Positions 15,449-24,608 are shown, numbered from the stretch's first letter. The stretch: 47,361 nucleotides of DNA from an uncultured Dorea sp. (GCA_910584575.1 CAJUBG010000027.1:1-47361), one strand, 5' to 3'. Program-made: numbers and translations. The notes: generated by a model from the sequence alone, not told the origin.

Positions 15449-18370
15449 ATGAGTATCAGAGATTTGAAGGCATATGAGTTAATGAAGGAAGAAGAATTAA
15501 CCGGAATCCAGGCAAAGGGGTATCTGCTTCGGCACAAAAAAAGCAGGGCGAGGATTCTTTTGATAGAGAAGGATGACAACAACAAGGTATTCAGTATCGG
15601 TTTCCGCACGCCGCCAGGAGACAGCACAGGAGTTCCACATATCATGGAGCATTCTGTCCTGTGCGGCTCGAAGAATTTTCCGGCGAAGGATCCCTTCGTG
15701 GAGTTGGTGAAGGGCTCTCTGAATACGTTTTTGAACGCCATGACCTATCCGGACAAGACCGTATATCCTGTGGCAAGCTGCAACGACAAGGATTTCCAGA
15801 ACTTAATGCACGTCTACATGGATGCAGTGCTTTACCCGAACATCTACGAGCACGAAGAAATCTTCCGGCAGGAGGGATGGAGTTACAAGCTTGATTCCCC
15901 TGAGGATAAACTGGAATACAACGGTGTAGTATACAATGAGATGAAGGGGGCGTTTTCCTCTCCGGAGGGAGTTCTGGACAGAGTCATCCTGAATACCCTG
16001 TTCCCCGACACCTCCTATGCAAATGAATCCGGAGGAGACCCAGAGGTAATCCCAGAGCTTACCTATGAGCAGTTTCTTGATTTCCACAGAAAATACTATC
16101 ATCCGTCCAACAGCTATATTTATCTGTACGGGGATATGGACATGGAGGAGAAATTAGAATGGCTTGACAGGGAGTATCTGGGCGATTTTGACGCCAGGGA
16201 GGTGGACTCCAGAATCCGTTTTCAAGAGCCTTTTGAGGAAATGCGTGAGAAGACCATACCCTACTCCATTGCCAGCGAGGAATCAGAGGAGGATAATACC
16301 TATCTTTCCTACAATAAGGTAATCGGCACCAGCCTGGACCGAGAGCTGTATCTTGCATTCCAGGTTTTGGACTATGCGCTGCTCTCAGCGCCGGGCGCGC
16401 CCCTTAAGAAAGCCCTTACGGACGCAGGTATTGGCAAAGATATCATGGGTTCTTATGACAATGGTATCTATCAGCCAATCTTCTCTGTAATCTCCAAGAA
16501 CGCCAATGAAGACCAGAAGCAGGAATTTGTTGGCTTAATTGAACGTGTGCTTTCTGAGCTGGCAGGAAAGGGCATAGACAAAAAAGCGTTGGAGGCGGGG
16601 CTTAACTATCATGAGTTCCGTTACCGCGAGGCTGATTTCGGCAATTATCCCAAGGGGCTGATGTACGGCCTTCAGATGTTGGACAGTTGGCTCTACGACG
16701 AGGATGAGCCTTTTATCCATGTGGAGGCTTTGGAAACGTTTGAATTCCTGAAAAAGCAGGTGGGAACCGGATACTATGAAGAATTGATACGCAAATATCT
16801 CCTTGACAATCCTCACGGCGCCATTGTGATTGTGAAGCCTGAGAAGGGGCGCACAGCCAGGATGGACGCTGAGCTTGACAGGCAGCTTCAGGAATACAAG
16901 GCAGGTCTTGCGAAAGAAGATGTAAAGAAGCTGGCGGAAAAAACGGCCAGGCTTGCCGCATATCAGTCCGCGCCGGAGAAGGAGGAGGACTTAGAGCGAA
17001 TCCCTGTGCTTAGAAGGGAGGATATTTCCAGAGAGATTGAACCGATTGTCAATGAAGAACTGACTTTGGCCGGCGTTCCTGTGATTTTCCATGAGATTGA
17101 GACGAATGGGATTGGGTATCTGGACGTCTTGTTTGACATTTCCGGCATCAGGGAGGATATGCTGCCCTATGTGGGGCTTCTCCAGTCTGTGCTCGGCATC
17201 ATTGATACGGAAAATTATGATTACGGAGAATTGTTTAATGAGATAAATATGCATACCGGCGGAATCGGGACGTCTCTGGAATTATATTCTGACGTGACTA
17301 ACATCAAGGAGAAGGCTTTTAAGGCCACCTTCGAGATAAAGGGAAAGGCGCTGTATTCTAAGCTGCCGGTGGTATTTTCCATGATGAGCGAGATACTGAC
17401 CTCGTCGAAGCTTTCGGATACAAAGCGGCTTAAGGAGATTCTTGCCATGGTGAAGTCAAGGCTTCTGATGCGGTTCCAGTCCTCCGGACATACGACGGCA
17501 GCCTTACGCGCACTGTCCTATGCGTCGCCTTCAGCCAAATTAAAAGACATGACCAATGGAATCCAGTTTTATCAGACGGTGGCCTATATTGATGAGCATT
17601 TTGACGAGGAGAAGGAGAAGCTGGCAGAGGCTTTAAAAAGCCTGACAGAAAAGCTTTTCAGACCGGACAATATGATGCTTAGCTATACGGCCTCCAGAGA
17701 GGGCTTAACAGGAATCGAAGGGCACATAGAGGAGATGAAGAAGAAGCTGTACCAAGCAACGTCCAGGGAGGAAAATTGCGTGATTCACTGTGAGAAGAAG
17801 AACGAAGGCTTCAAGACAGCGTCCAAGGTACAGTATGTGGCAAGGACAGGAAACTTCATCGACCACGGCGCAGCTTACACCGGCGCTTTGCAGATATTGA
17901 AGGTTATCTTAAGCTACGATTACCTGTGGCAGAACATCCGCGTAAAAGGCGGGGCTTACGGCTGTATGAGCAATTTTAACAGGATTGGAGAAGGGTATTT
18001 TGTTTCATACCGCGACCCCAACCTGAAGCGGACGGTGGAGGTCTACGAGGGAGTCGTGGACTATTTAAAGAACTTTACCGTAAGCGAACGGGATATGACG
18101 AAATATATTATCGGAACCATGAGCAATATCGACCATCCCATGACTCCGGCAGCCAAAGGCGAGCGTTCTATGAATCTTTATATGAACAAGGTGAGCGCCA
18201 ATATGATTCAGGAGGAGAGAAATCAAATCCTGGATGCAGGACAGGAGGATATCCGCGCTCTTGCCCAGGTGGCAAAAGCTGTCCTTGAGGCAGACCAGTT
18301 CTGTGTAATCGGCAGCGAGGAAAAGATAGAAGAAAGCAAAGAGATGTTCCAGACGGTGACAGGCTTCTGA
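15449..18370 (+). CDS. M16C family zinc metalloprotease (presequence-protease type)
   Basis: A 973-aa cytosolic insulinase-family protease of subfamily M16C, related to mitochondrial PreP and bacterial peptide-degrading homologues. The inverted zinc motif HIMEH gives H64, E67 and H68, with the distal metal ligand E164 in NEMKGAFSSPE. The two-half, clamshell architecture with the M16C-associated middle domain is full length. The later GGAYGCMSNF segment is the substrate-binding part of the C-terminal half. Start 15449 has GGAGAGGAAG upstream. It is followed by era after 23 nt and the genes form an operon, an order common in Lachnospiraceae. It probably degrades unfolded peptides; no signal peptide is present. 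Confidence 0.93.
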   Translation: MSIRDLKAYELMKEEELTGIQAKGYLLRHKKSRARILLIEKDDNNKVFSIGFRTPPGDSTGVPHIMEHSVLCGSKNFPAKDPFVELVKGSLNTFLNAMTYPDKTVYPVASCNDKDFQNLMHVYMDAVLYPNIYEHEEIFRQEGWSYKLDSPEDKLEYNGVVYNEMKGAFSSPEGVLDRVILNTLFPDTSYANESGGDPEVIPELTYEQFLDFHRKYYHPSNSYIYLYGDMDMEEKLEWLDREYLGDFDAREVDSRIRFQEPFEEMREKTIPYSIASEESEEDNTYLSYNKVIGTSLDRELYLAFQVLDYALLSAPGAPLKKALTDAGIGKDIMGSYDNGIYQPIFSVISKNANEDQKQEFVGLIERVLSELAGKGIDKKALEAGLNYHEFRYREADFGNYPKGLMYGLQMLDSWLYDEDEPFIHVEALETFEFLKKQVGTGYYEELIRKYLLDNPHGAIVIVKPEKGRTARMDAELDRQLQEYKAGLAKEDVKKLAEKTARLAAYQSAPEKEEDLERIPVLRREDISREIEPIVNEELTLAGVPVIFHEIETNGIGYLDVLFDISGIREDMLPYVGLLQSVLGIIDTENYDYGELFNEINMHTGGIGTSLELYSDVTNIKEKAFKATFEIKGKALYSKLPVVFSMMSEILTSSKLSDTKRLKEILAMVKSRLLMRFQSSGHTTAALRALSYASPSAKLKDMTNGIQFYQTVAYIDEHFDEEKEKLAEALKSLTEKLFRPDNMMLSYTASREGLTGIEGHIEEMKKKLYQATSREENCVIHCEKKNEGFKTASKVQYVARTGNFIDHGAAYTGALQILKVILSYDYLWQNIRVKGGAYGCMSNFNRIGEGYFVSYRDPNLKRTVEVYEGVVDYLKNFTVSERDMTKYIIGTMSNIDHPMTPAAKGERSMNLYMNKVSANMIQEERNQILDAGQEDIRALAQVAKAVLEADQFCVIGSEEKIEESKEMFQTVTGF

Positions 18371-18393
18371 AAAGAGAAGATACAGGAGAGAAT

Positions 18394-19290
18394 ATGAAAG
18401 AAGATTATAAATCCGGTTTTGTAACGCTGATTGGACGTCCGAACGTAGGAAAATCCACCTTGATGAACCACTTGATTGGACAGAAGATAGCTATCACGTC
18501 CAACAAGCCTCAGACCACCCGCAACCGTATCCAGACGGTTCTGACGACAGAGGAGGGGCAGATTGTGTTTGTGGACACTCCGGGAATTCACAAGGCGAAG
18601 AACAAACTGGGGGAATACATGGTGAATGTTGCCGAGAGGACGCTCAATGAGGTGGACGTGGTGCTGTGGCTGGTAGAGCCCACCACCTTCATCGGCGCCG
18701 GAGAGCAGCACATTGCAAAACAGCTTAAAAAAGTAAAGACTCCGGTGGTGCTGGTCATCAACAAGATTGACAGCGTAAAGCATGAGGAGGTATTTCCGGT
18801 GATTGCCGCTTACAAGGATATCTACGATTTTGCACAGATTGTTCCTGTATCGGCAAGAAACGGCAATAATACAGACGAGCTGCTTCGAGTGGTGATGCGC
18901 TATCTTCCTTATGGCCCTCAGTTTTATGACGAGGATACAGTGACAGACCAGCCAGAAAGGCAGATTGTGGCAGAGCTGATTCGTGAGAAGGCCCTCCATT
19001 GCCTGAAGGATGAGATTCCCCACGGAATCGCGGTGGCAATCGATTCCATGAAGGCCAATAAAAAGGTCATGCACATCGAAGCTACTATTATCTGCGAGAG
19101 AGCTTCCCACAAGGGGATAATTATTGGCAAACAAGGAAATATGTTGAAAAAGATTGGAAGCACAGCCCGCTATGAGATTGAAAAAATGCTGGAAATGCAG
19201 GTAAACCTTAAGCTTTGGGTTAAGGTCAAGAAGGATTGGCGGGACAGTGAATTCCTGATGAAAAATTTTGGATATCGGGAAGAAGAATAA
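18394..19290 (+). CDS. era: GTPase Era
   Basis: This 298-aa ribosome-assembly GTPase binds 16S rRNA near its 3' end and acts in 30S maturation and cell-cycle control. G1 is GRPNVGKST (residues 14-22). The switch region has TSNKPQTTRNRI, G3 is DTPGIHKAKN and G4 is NKID. The C-terminal KH domain contains IIIGKQGNMLKKIG (GKQG from G245). The start has a CAGGAGAG ribosome site. It is followed by yqzL and recO, the classical Firmicute order. Confidence 0.98.
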   Translation: MKEDYKSGFVTLIGRPNVGKSTLMNHLIGQKIAITSNKPQTTRNRIQTVLTTEEGQIVFVDTPGIHKAKNKLGEYMVNVAERTLNEVDVVLWLVEPTTFIGAGEQHIAKQLKKVKTPVVLVINKIDSVKHEEVFPVIAAYKDIYDFAQIVPVSARNGNNTDELLRVVMRYLPYGPQFYDEDTVTDQPERQIVAELIREKALHCLKDEIPHGIAVAIDSMKANKKVMHIEATIICERASHKGIIIGKQGNMLKKIGSTARYEIEKMLEMQVNLKLWVKVKKDWRDSEFLMKNFGYREEE

Positions 19291-19357
19291 AACTACATGC
19301 CTGCGGGACAACCTAACCTTAGTAACTGAATAAAGGTACTGAGGACGAGGTGATAAA

Positions 19358-19498
19358 ATGGAGGAACAATACTGGAAACGTTTCCTTGAGACGGGAAAGA
19401 TTAAGGATTATCTCTATTATAAGGGAATGGCAATCATAAGGAAAGTAATGGAAAGCTATCCGGAAATAGAAAGCGAGGCAGCAGGTGAATCAGATTAG
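19358..19498 (+). CDS. yqzL: YqzL-like small protein
   Basis: A 46-aa protein beginning MEEQYWKRFLETGKIKDYL, matching the short YqzL family (aromatic-x-K-F-x-x-T-G-x-I-x-x-YL-x-YK pattern) found between era and recO in Bacillus and Clostridia. Function is unknown. GAGGTG lies 5 nt before the ATG. Its end overlaps the GTG start of recO by 14 nt, suggesting translational coupling. Confidence 0.85.
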   Translation: MEEQYWKRFLETGKIKDYLYYKGMAIIRKVMESYPEIESEAAGESD

Positions 19499-20231
19499 TG
19501 TGACAGGTATGGTGCTTGCGGCGACACCGATTGGTGAATATGACAGACGGGTTGTGATTCTGACGAAGGAACGGGGGAAGATATCGGCATTTGCCAGGGG
19601 GGCAAGAAAGCCCAACAGCGCCCTTGTAGGTGTGACAAGCCCCTTTTCCTTCGGGGAATTTACCGTATATGAGGGGCGGACATCTTATACATTGATGTCG
19701 GCCTCTATTTCCAATTATTTTCAAGAGCTGCGGCTGGATGTGGAGGGCGCGTACTACGGCTTTTACTTTTTGGAGATTGCAGGTTATTATGCCCGCGAGG
19801 CAAATGACGAGACAGGACTTTTAAAGCTGCTCTACCAGACCTGCCGCGCCCTGGTGAATCCCCATATACCAAACCGTCTCATACGCCGAATCTACGAACT
19901 TCGGGCGGTGACGGTCAACGGAGAAGGCCCACAGGTGTTTGAGTGCGTCTGCTGCGGGGGAAACGAGAAGGATATGATGTTCAGCGTGAAGCGGGGAGGG
20001 CTTATTTGCAGCCGGTGTATGGAAAACGGACATGCTTCGGATGCCAGAACCTTACATCCCTCCACCCTGTATACCTTGCAGTATATCATATCCTCCCCCA
20101 TCGAGAAGCTGTACACCTTTGTCGTAAAGGAGGACGTTATGGAGGAACTTGAGGGGATTGTGACGGATTATCTTGCCGAATATCTGGGAAAATCCTTTAA
20201 ATCACTGGAAATACTGGAAACAATTCTGTAA
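19485..20231 (+). CDS. recO: DNA repair protein RecO
   Basis: A 248-aa recombination mediator that helps load RecA at gaps by binding SSB-coated DNA together with RecR. The N-terminal OB-fold shows TGMVLAATPIGEYDRRVVILTKERGKISAFARGARK, split here by ordinary family spacing. A zinc-finger-like Cys set follows as CVCC (C154, C156, C157) and CSRC (C175, C178). The start is GTG at 19485, overlapping yqzL, with GAGG upstream. The frame does not allow a better ATG without losing the conserved N-terminus. Confidence 0.95.
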   Translation: MNQISVTGMVLAATPIGEYDRRVVILTKERGKISAFARGARKPNSALVGVTSPFSFGEFTVYEGRTSYTLMSASISNYFQELRLDVEGAYYGFYFLEIAGYYAREANDETGLLKLLYQTCRALVNPHIPNRLIRRIYELRAVTVNGEGPQVFECVCCGGNEKDMMFSVKRGGLICSRCMENGHASDARTLHPSTLYTLQYIISSPIEKLYTFVVKEDVMEELEGIVTDYLAEYLGKSFKSLEILETIL

Positions 20232-20238
20232 ATAGCAC

Positions 20239-20267
20239 TTGAAATGAAGGTGTGTTGACGGTATAAT
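20239..20267 (+). promoter_or_regulatory. Promoter of glyS
   Basis: TTGAAA (20239-20244) and TATAAT (20262-20267) have a 17-bp spacer. The leader is only about 45 nt, so there is no room for a T-box, unlike many Firmicute tRNA-synthetase genes. Confidence 0.75.
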
Positions 20268-20316
20268 AGGTAGAAATTGTAACATATAGATTATTTAAGA
20301 AGGTGAGGAAGAGGAT

Positions 20317-21708
20317 ATGGCAGAAAAGACGATGGAGAAGATAGTAGCGTTGGCAAAATCCAGGGGCTTCGTGTACCCAGGTTCCGAGATCTACGGCGGG
20401 CTTGCCAATACATGGGATTATGGTAATCTCGGTGTAGAATTGAAGAACAACGTAAAAAGAGCATGGTGGCAGAAGTTTGTACAGGAGTCCCCCTATAATG
20501 TCGGCGTGGACTGTGCGATCTTGATGAATCCCCAGACATGGGTGGCAAGCGGACACCTGGGCGGATTCAGTGATCCTCTTATGGATTGTAAGGAATGTCA
20601 TGAGCGTTTTCGCGCAGATAAGATGATTGAAGATTATGCTCATGAGAATGGAATAGATTTGGGAGACAGTATTGACGGATGGAGTCATGAACAGATGGAG
20701 GCTTACATCAAGGAGAAGGAGATTCCCTGTCCTACCTGTGGAAAGCATAATTTCACAGAGATTCGTGAGTTTAACCTGATGTTTAAGACCTTCCAGGGCG
20801 TTACTGAGGATGCTAAGAGCATTGTATACCTTCGTCCGGAGACGGCGCAGGGTATCTTTGTAAACTTTAAGAATGTACAGCGTACCTCCAGAAAGAAGAT
20901 TCCGTTTGGCATCTGCCAGGTTGGTAAGTCATTCCGTAATGAGATTACGCCGGGTAACTTTACCTTCCGTACCAGAGAGTTTGAGCAGATGGAGTTAGAG
21001 TTCTTCTGTGAGCCGGATACAGACCTTGAGTGGTTTGCGTACTGGAAGCAGTTCTGCCTTGACTGGCTGAAAGCACTGGGGCTTAAGGAGGAGGAGGTTC
21101 GTTACCGCGACCACTCTCCGGAGGAATTAAGCCATTACAGCAAGGCAACTACGGACGTAGAGTTCCTGTTCCCATTCGGATGGGGCGAGCTGTGGGGCAT
21201 TGCCGACAGGACAGACTTTGACCTGACTCAGCATCAGAATACCTCTAAGCAGGATATGAGCTATTTTGACGACGAGAAGAAGATTAAGTATATTCCTTAT
21301 GTTATTGAGCCGTCATTGGGCGCTGACCGTATGGTGCTTGCATTCCTGTGCAGCGCATATGATGAGGAAGAACTGGAAGGCGGAGACATGAGAACAGTCC
21401 TTCGTTTCCATCCGGCTTTGGCGCCGGTAAAGATTGGTGTCCTGCCTCTTTCCAAGAAGCTGAACGAGGGCGCCGAGAAGGTATATGCACAGCTTTCTAA
21501 GAAATATAACTGCGAGTATGACGAGCGCGGCAATATCGGCAAGCGTTACCGCCGTCAGGACGAGATCGGGACACCGTTCTGCGTGACCTATGATTTCGAG
21601 TCCGAGGAGGATGGAGCCGTAACCGTGCGTGAGCGTGATTCCATGGCTCAGGAAAGAGTTAAGATAGACGAGCTTGACGCATATTTTGCAAAGAAATTTG
21701 AGTGGTAG
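20317..21708 (+). CDS. glyS: Glycyl-tRNA synthetase, alpha2 (eukaryote/archaea-like) type
   Basis: A 463-aa class II synthetase that charges tRNA-Gly. It is the single-chain homodimeric form, not the alpha/beta form of most Gram-negatives. The N-terminus ALAKSRGFVYPGSEIYGGLANTWDYG holds motif 1 neighbours. Motif 2 is in GKSFRNEITPGNF followed by FRTREFEQME, and motif 3 is EPSLGADRMVLAFL. The C-terminal anticodon-binding domain starts near LAPVKIGVLPL. A strong GTGAGGAAGAGG site precedes the ATG. It has its own promoter and a shared downstream hairpin. Confidence 0.97.
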   Translation: MAEKTMEKIVALAKSRGFVYPGSEIYGGLANTWDYGNLGVELKNNVKRAWWQKFVQESPYNVGVDCAILMNPQTWVASGHLGGFSDPLMDCKECHERFRADKMIEDYAHENGIDLGDSIDGWSHEQMEAYIKEKEIPCPTCGKHNFTEIREFNLMFKTFQGVTEDAKSIVYLRPETAQGIFVNFKNVQRTSRKKIPFGICQVGKSFRNEITPGNFTFRTREFEQMELEFFCEPDTDLEWFAYWKQFCLDWLKALGLKEEEVRYRDHSPEELSHYSKATTDVEFLFPFGWGELWGIADRTDFDLTQHQNTSKQDMSYFDDEKKIKYIPYVIEPSLGADRMVLAFLCSAYDEEELEGGDMRTVLRFHPALAPVKIGVLPLSKKLNEGAEKVYAQLSKKYNCEYDERGNIGKRYRRQDEIGTPFCVTYDFESEEDGAVTVRERDSMAQERVKIDELDAYFAKKFEW

Positions 21709-21718
21709 AAATGAGAGT

Positions 21719-21752
21719 GGGGAGTCAGTAAAATGAAGCTTACTGACTCCCC
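21719..21752. terminator. Terminator hairpin between glyS and sstT
   Basis: GGGGAGTCAGTAA (21719-21731) and TTACTGACTCCCC (21740-21752) form a 13-bp perfect stem. The plus-strand tail GTTTGTAATC is only moderately T-rich. The hairpin sits between two convergent genes and could end both transcripts. Confidence 0.75.
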
Positions 21753-21818
21753 GTTTGTAATCAATTCATTAAAATGATTACTCACTCATATGACATTTAT
21801 ATTACCAGGAAAGAGTTA

Positions 21819-23054
21819 TCAAATTTCTTTGGTATAATTCTCCGGATGTAATCTTCTGTCTCTGTACTCTGCACAGGCGGTAAAGAGTACGTCTGTGGAG
21901 GAATTAAGACCTGTTTCGCAGGAATCCTGGATAACGCCTACAATAAAGCCAACGCCTACAACCTGCATTGCGATATCGTTGGAGATACCGAACAGACTAC
22001 ATGCCATAGGAATCAGAAGCAGAGAACCGCCTGCAACTCCGGATGCGCCGGCTGCACTTGCAGCGGATAATACGCAGAGGATAAACGCGGTTGGGAAATC
22101 TACGGAAACATTCATGGTATGGGCTGCGGCCAATGCCATCGTAGAAATCGTAATCGCTGCGCCTGCCATATTGATAGTCGCGCCCAGAGGAATGGATACA
22201 GAGTATGTATTCTCATCCAGTCCAAGGTTCTCACACAATTCCATATTTACCGGAATGTTGGCTGCAGAGCTTCTTGTAAAGAATGCGGTGATAAAACTAT
22301 CCTTCAAGCATCTGAATACCAGCGGGAACGGGTTCGAGCGCATACACAGGAACGCAATCAGTGGGTTCAGAACCAGGGCGACAAACGCCATGGTGCCTAC
22401 AAGTACCAGAATCAGACGGCCATAGCTCAACAGAACGCCAAGTCCCTGTTCGGAGATGGTGGTGAAGATCAGGCCCATGATACCGAAAGGCGCGCAGCTT
22501 ATAATCCACTTAACAGCGGTGGCTACTGCGTCGGCAATATTCTCCAATGCCTGCTTGGTGCCGGCGTTCGCCTTCTTCAGCGCGATACCGAAGATACATG
22601 CCCATGCAAGGATACCGATATAATTAGCCTTTACAATGGAATCAACCGGATTGGCAACAACGTTCATAAGAAGGTTGGTCAAAACCTCCGTAACTCCACT
22701 GGGAGGCGCAACGTCGCTGGCTGCGGTGCTCTCGGACAGTGTCAGAGTGATTGGGAAGATATAACTTGCCAATACTGCGGACAGCGCGGAGATTAAATTC
22801 CCAAACAGGTAAAGGATGACGATAAACTTCATGTTGGTCTTCTGGCCTTCTCCCATATGGCACAATGCGCTCATAACAAGGAAGAATACAAGAATAGGGG
22901 CAACGCCCTTCAAAGCGCCGACAAACAAATTACCTAAGATGGAGATTGCCGTTGCCTGCGGAATTACCAGGCCAAGGATAATTCCGACAATCAGCCCGCA
23001 GATAATCCTCTTGACAAGGCTGATGCTGTTCCACTTGTTCACTATGTTTTTCAT
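21819..23054 (-). CDS. sstT: Serine/threonine:sodium symporter SstT
   Basis: A 411-aa member of the dicarboxylate/amino acid:cation symporter family, SstT branch, which imports serine and threonine with Na+. The N-terminus shows SLVKRIICGLIVGIILGLVIPQ. The transport core has FFTRSSAANIPVNM, then GATINMAGAAITI and GASGVAGGSLLLIPMACSLFGI. ATG 23054 has AGAGAGG 9 nt upstream; a GTG two codons earlier is less likely. It is divergent from tdh-kbl, so imported threonine can be fed to the degradation pathway. The long leader contains a structured candidate (see separate entries). Confidence 0.95.
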   Translation of the reverse strand: MKNIVNKWNSISLVKRIICGLIVGIILGLVIPQATAISILGNLFVGALKGVAPILVFFLVMSALCHMGEGQKTNMKFIVILYLFGNLISALSAVLASYIFPITLTLSESTAASDVAPPSGVTEVLTNLLMNVVANPVDSIVKANYIGILAWACIFGIALKKANAGTKQALENIADAVATAVKWIISCAPFGIMGLIFTTISEQGLGVLLSYGRLILVLVGTMAFVALVLNPLIAFLCMRSNPFPLVFRCLKDSFITAFFTRSSAANIPVNMELCENLGLDENTYSVSIPLGATINMAGAAITISTMALAAAHTMNVSVDFPTAFILCVLSAASAAGASGVAGGSLLLIPMACSLFGISNDIAMQVVGVGFIVGVIQDSCETGLNSSTDVLFTACAEYRDRRLHPENYTKEI

Positions 23055-23069
23055 GTTCACTTACCTCTC

Positions 23070-23093
23070 TTTGCAGATGAAAAACTCTGCAAA
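23070..23093 (-). promoter_or_regulatory. Hairpin next to the sstT ribosome site
   Basis: TTTGCAG (23070-23076) and CTGCAAA (23087-23093) form a perfect 7-bp stem. On the minus strand the stem is flanked on both sides by GAGAGG; the 3' copy is the ribosome site. Alternative exposure of the two GAGAGG copies is an attractive but unproven control idea. Confidence 0.5.
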
Positions 23094-23122
23094 TCCTCTC
23101 TAAAAAATATGTTCCCCGATTC

Positions 23123-23192
23123 ATTGATATATTGTCATGGAGGAAGATGTTAGAGGCAACACCAGGCTCCCTTCCGTTCAAAATATATCAAT
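23123..23192 (-). promoter_or_regulatory. Structured leader RNA candidate upstream of sstT
   Basis: On the minus strand ATTGATATATT (23192-23182) and AATATATCAAT (23133-23123) form a perfect 11-bp closing stem around 48 nt. The interior is GC-richer than its surroundings and contains a GGAAG/CTTCC helix and a GAG/CTC inner pairing. The first arm begins only about 7 nt after the predicted start point. The layout resembles a riboswitch aptamer but I recognise no known class (purine, SAM, lysine, glycine, GEMM, fluoride, THF and ZTP patterns do not match). Confidence 0.45.
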
Positions 23193-23205
23193 AATAACAA
23201 TATCA

Positions 23206-23234
23206 ATTATATAGAAAAAACATTATTTTGTAAA
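23206..23234 (-). promoter_or_regulatory. Promoter of sstT
   Basis: On the minus strand TTTACA (23234-23229) and TATAAT (23211-23206) have a 17-bp spacer. The transcript would start near 23199, giving a 145-nt leader. Confidence 0.7.
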
Positions 23235-23434
23235 TACTTAATTGTAAGAAATAACGATAAATATTTTTCTTAGTATGTGAAAAATATGTCATTATTGATA
23301 AAATATTACTTTTGGAATTGTATACAAATAGTGATATTGTATAAAATACTATGCTTTATGGCACACCTGTACAAAATAGTAAAATATTTGGATGATATGA
23401 TAAAAAAAAGAAACAAAATATACAAAGGAATCCA

Positions 23435-23463
23435 TTGTAAGTAGCAGCAGGGAGTGTTATAAT
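23435..23463 (+). promoter_or_regulatory. Promoter of tdh-kbl
   Basis: TTGTAA (23435-23440) and TATAAT (23458-23463) have a 17-bp spacer, with TGT before the -10 (extended -10). The stretch 23235-23434 between the two divergent promoters is very AT-rich and shows no gene. Confidence 0.75.
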
Positions 23464-23517
23464 GGCATCAGACAAATAGCTGCCGGGGGAGGCGGCTGGA
23501 ATAGGAGGGATATAGAA

Positions 23518-24579
23518 TTGAGTGAAAAAAATGATGGAATGATGTGGGCATTAGTGAAGGAGAAGCCAGAAGAAGGGCTGTGGATGAAGCGGGTTCCGGT
23601 TCCGGAGATGGGGCCTAATGATGTGAAGATTAAGATCCGCAAGACCGCGATCTGTGGAACAGATGTCCATATCTACCAATGGAACGACTGGGCACAGCAC
23701 ACCATACCGGTAGGGCTGACAGCAGGCCATGAGTACGTGGGCGAGGTTGTTGAGGTTGGAGAAGGAGTAAGAGGCTTTAAGATAGGCGACCTGGTATCCG
23801 GCGAAGGACATATCACCTGCGGCAAGTGCAGGAATTGTCTTGAAGGGCACAAGGAGAACTGTAAGGACGCGAAGGGCGTTGGAGTGAACAGGAACGGCGC
23901 GTTTGCTGAGTATCTTGTGATTCCGTCCTGCAACGTATGGCCGTGTAATCCTGCAATTCCAGAGGAGATGTATGCTATCTTTGATCCGTTTGGCAATGCC
24001 ACCCACACCGCGCTGTCCTATGACATGCTTGGTGAGGACGTGCTGGTAGCAGGCGCCGGCCCCATTGGATGTATGGCGGCGGCTATTGCGAAGTTCTCAG
24101 GCGCAAGGCATGTAGTGGTTACGGATTTGAACCCGTATAGGCTTGACCTTGCAAAGAAGCTTGGCGCAACCAGAACCGTGAACTTAAAGGACGAGAAGCT
24201 TTCTGACGTAATGAAGGAGATTGGTATGACAGAGGGCTTTGACGTTGGGCTTGAGATGTCAGGTTCACAGGCAGGGCTTCACGATATGATCCACAATATG
24301 AAGCATGGCGGCAATATCGCACTTCTGGGACTGCAAAGGACGGACGCTACGGTAGATTTGGAGACGGTAATCTTCAACGGCCTGAATATCCGCGGTATCT
24401 ATGGCAGGAAGGTATGGGATACATGGTATAAGATGTCAACCATGCTTCAGGCAGGGCTTGACATTTCCCCGATTATCACCCACCATTTCGATATTAAGGA
24501 TTATGAGAAGGGCTTTGAGGCGATGATCTCCGGACAGTCCGGCAAGGTAATTCTTGATTGGGCCCATGTGAATGACTAA
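23518..24579 (+). CDS. tdh: L-threonine 3-dehydrogenase
   Basis: A 353-aa zinc medium-chain dehydrogenase that oxidises threonine to 2-amino-3-ketobutyrate with NAD+. The catalytic zinc ligand C46 is in KTAICGTDVHIYQW and GHEYVGEV follows. The structural zinc Cys set is C101, C104, C107 and C115 (CGKCRNCLEGHKENC). The Rossmann motif is GAGPIGCMAAAIAK. The whole sequence follows E. coli Tdh closely. I use the TTG at 23518, with AGGAGG 9 nt upstream; internal ATGs at 23539 and 23542 lack this spacing. It is followed by kbl after 29 nt as a threonine-to-glycine operon. Confidence 0.95.
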   Translation: MSEKNDGMMWALVKEKPEEGLWMKRVPVPEMGPNDVKIKIRKTAICGTDVHIYQWNDWAQHTIPVGLTAGHEYVGEVVEVGEGVRGFKIGDLVSGEGHITCGKCRNCLEGHKENCKDAKGVGVNRNGAFAEYLVIPSCNVWPCNPAIPEEMYAIFDPFGNATHTALSYDMLGEDVLVAGAGPIGCMAAAIAKFSGARHVVVTDLNPYRLDLAKKLGATRTVNLKDEKLSDVMKEIGMTEGFDVGLEMSGSQAGLHDMIHNMKHGGNIALLGLQRTDATVDLETVIFNGLNIRGIYGRKVWDTWYKMSTMLQAGLDISPIITHHFDIKDYEKGFEAMISGQSGKVILDWAHVND

Positions 24580-24608
24580 TTTTTTGAAAAGGAAGGAATA
24601 ATAAGAAG

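Noticed and set aside
18223..19311. 362-aa minus-strand frame over era
   Set aside because: Shadow of era, which shows all GTPase motifs on the plus strand.
20268..20316. T-box leader for glyS
   Set aside because: The leader after the promoter is only about 45 nt, too short for a T-box.
21895..22796. Two plus-strand frames of 176 and 225 aa over sstT
   Set aside because: Shadows of the minus-strand transporter gene.
24119..24322. Further small minus-strand frames in tdh, kbl and the aminopeptidase gene
   Set aside because: All overlap strongly supported genes and lack ribosome sites.
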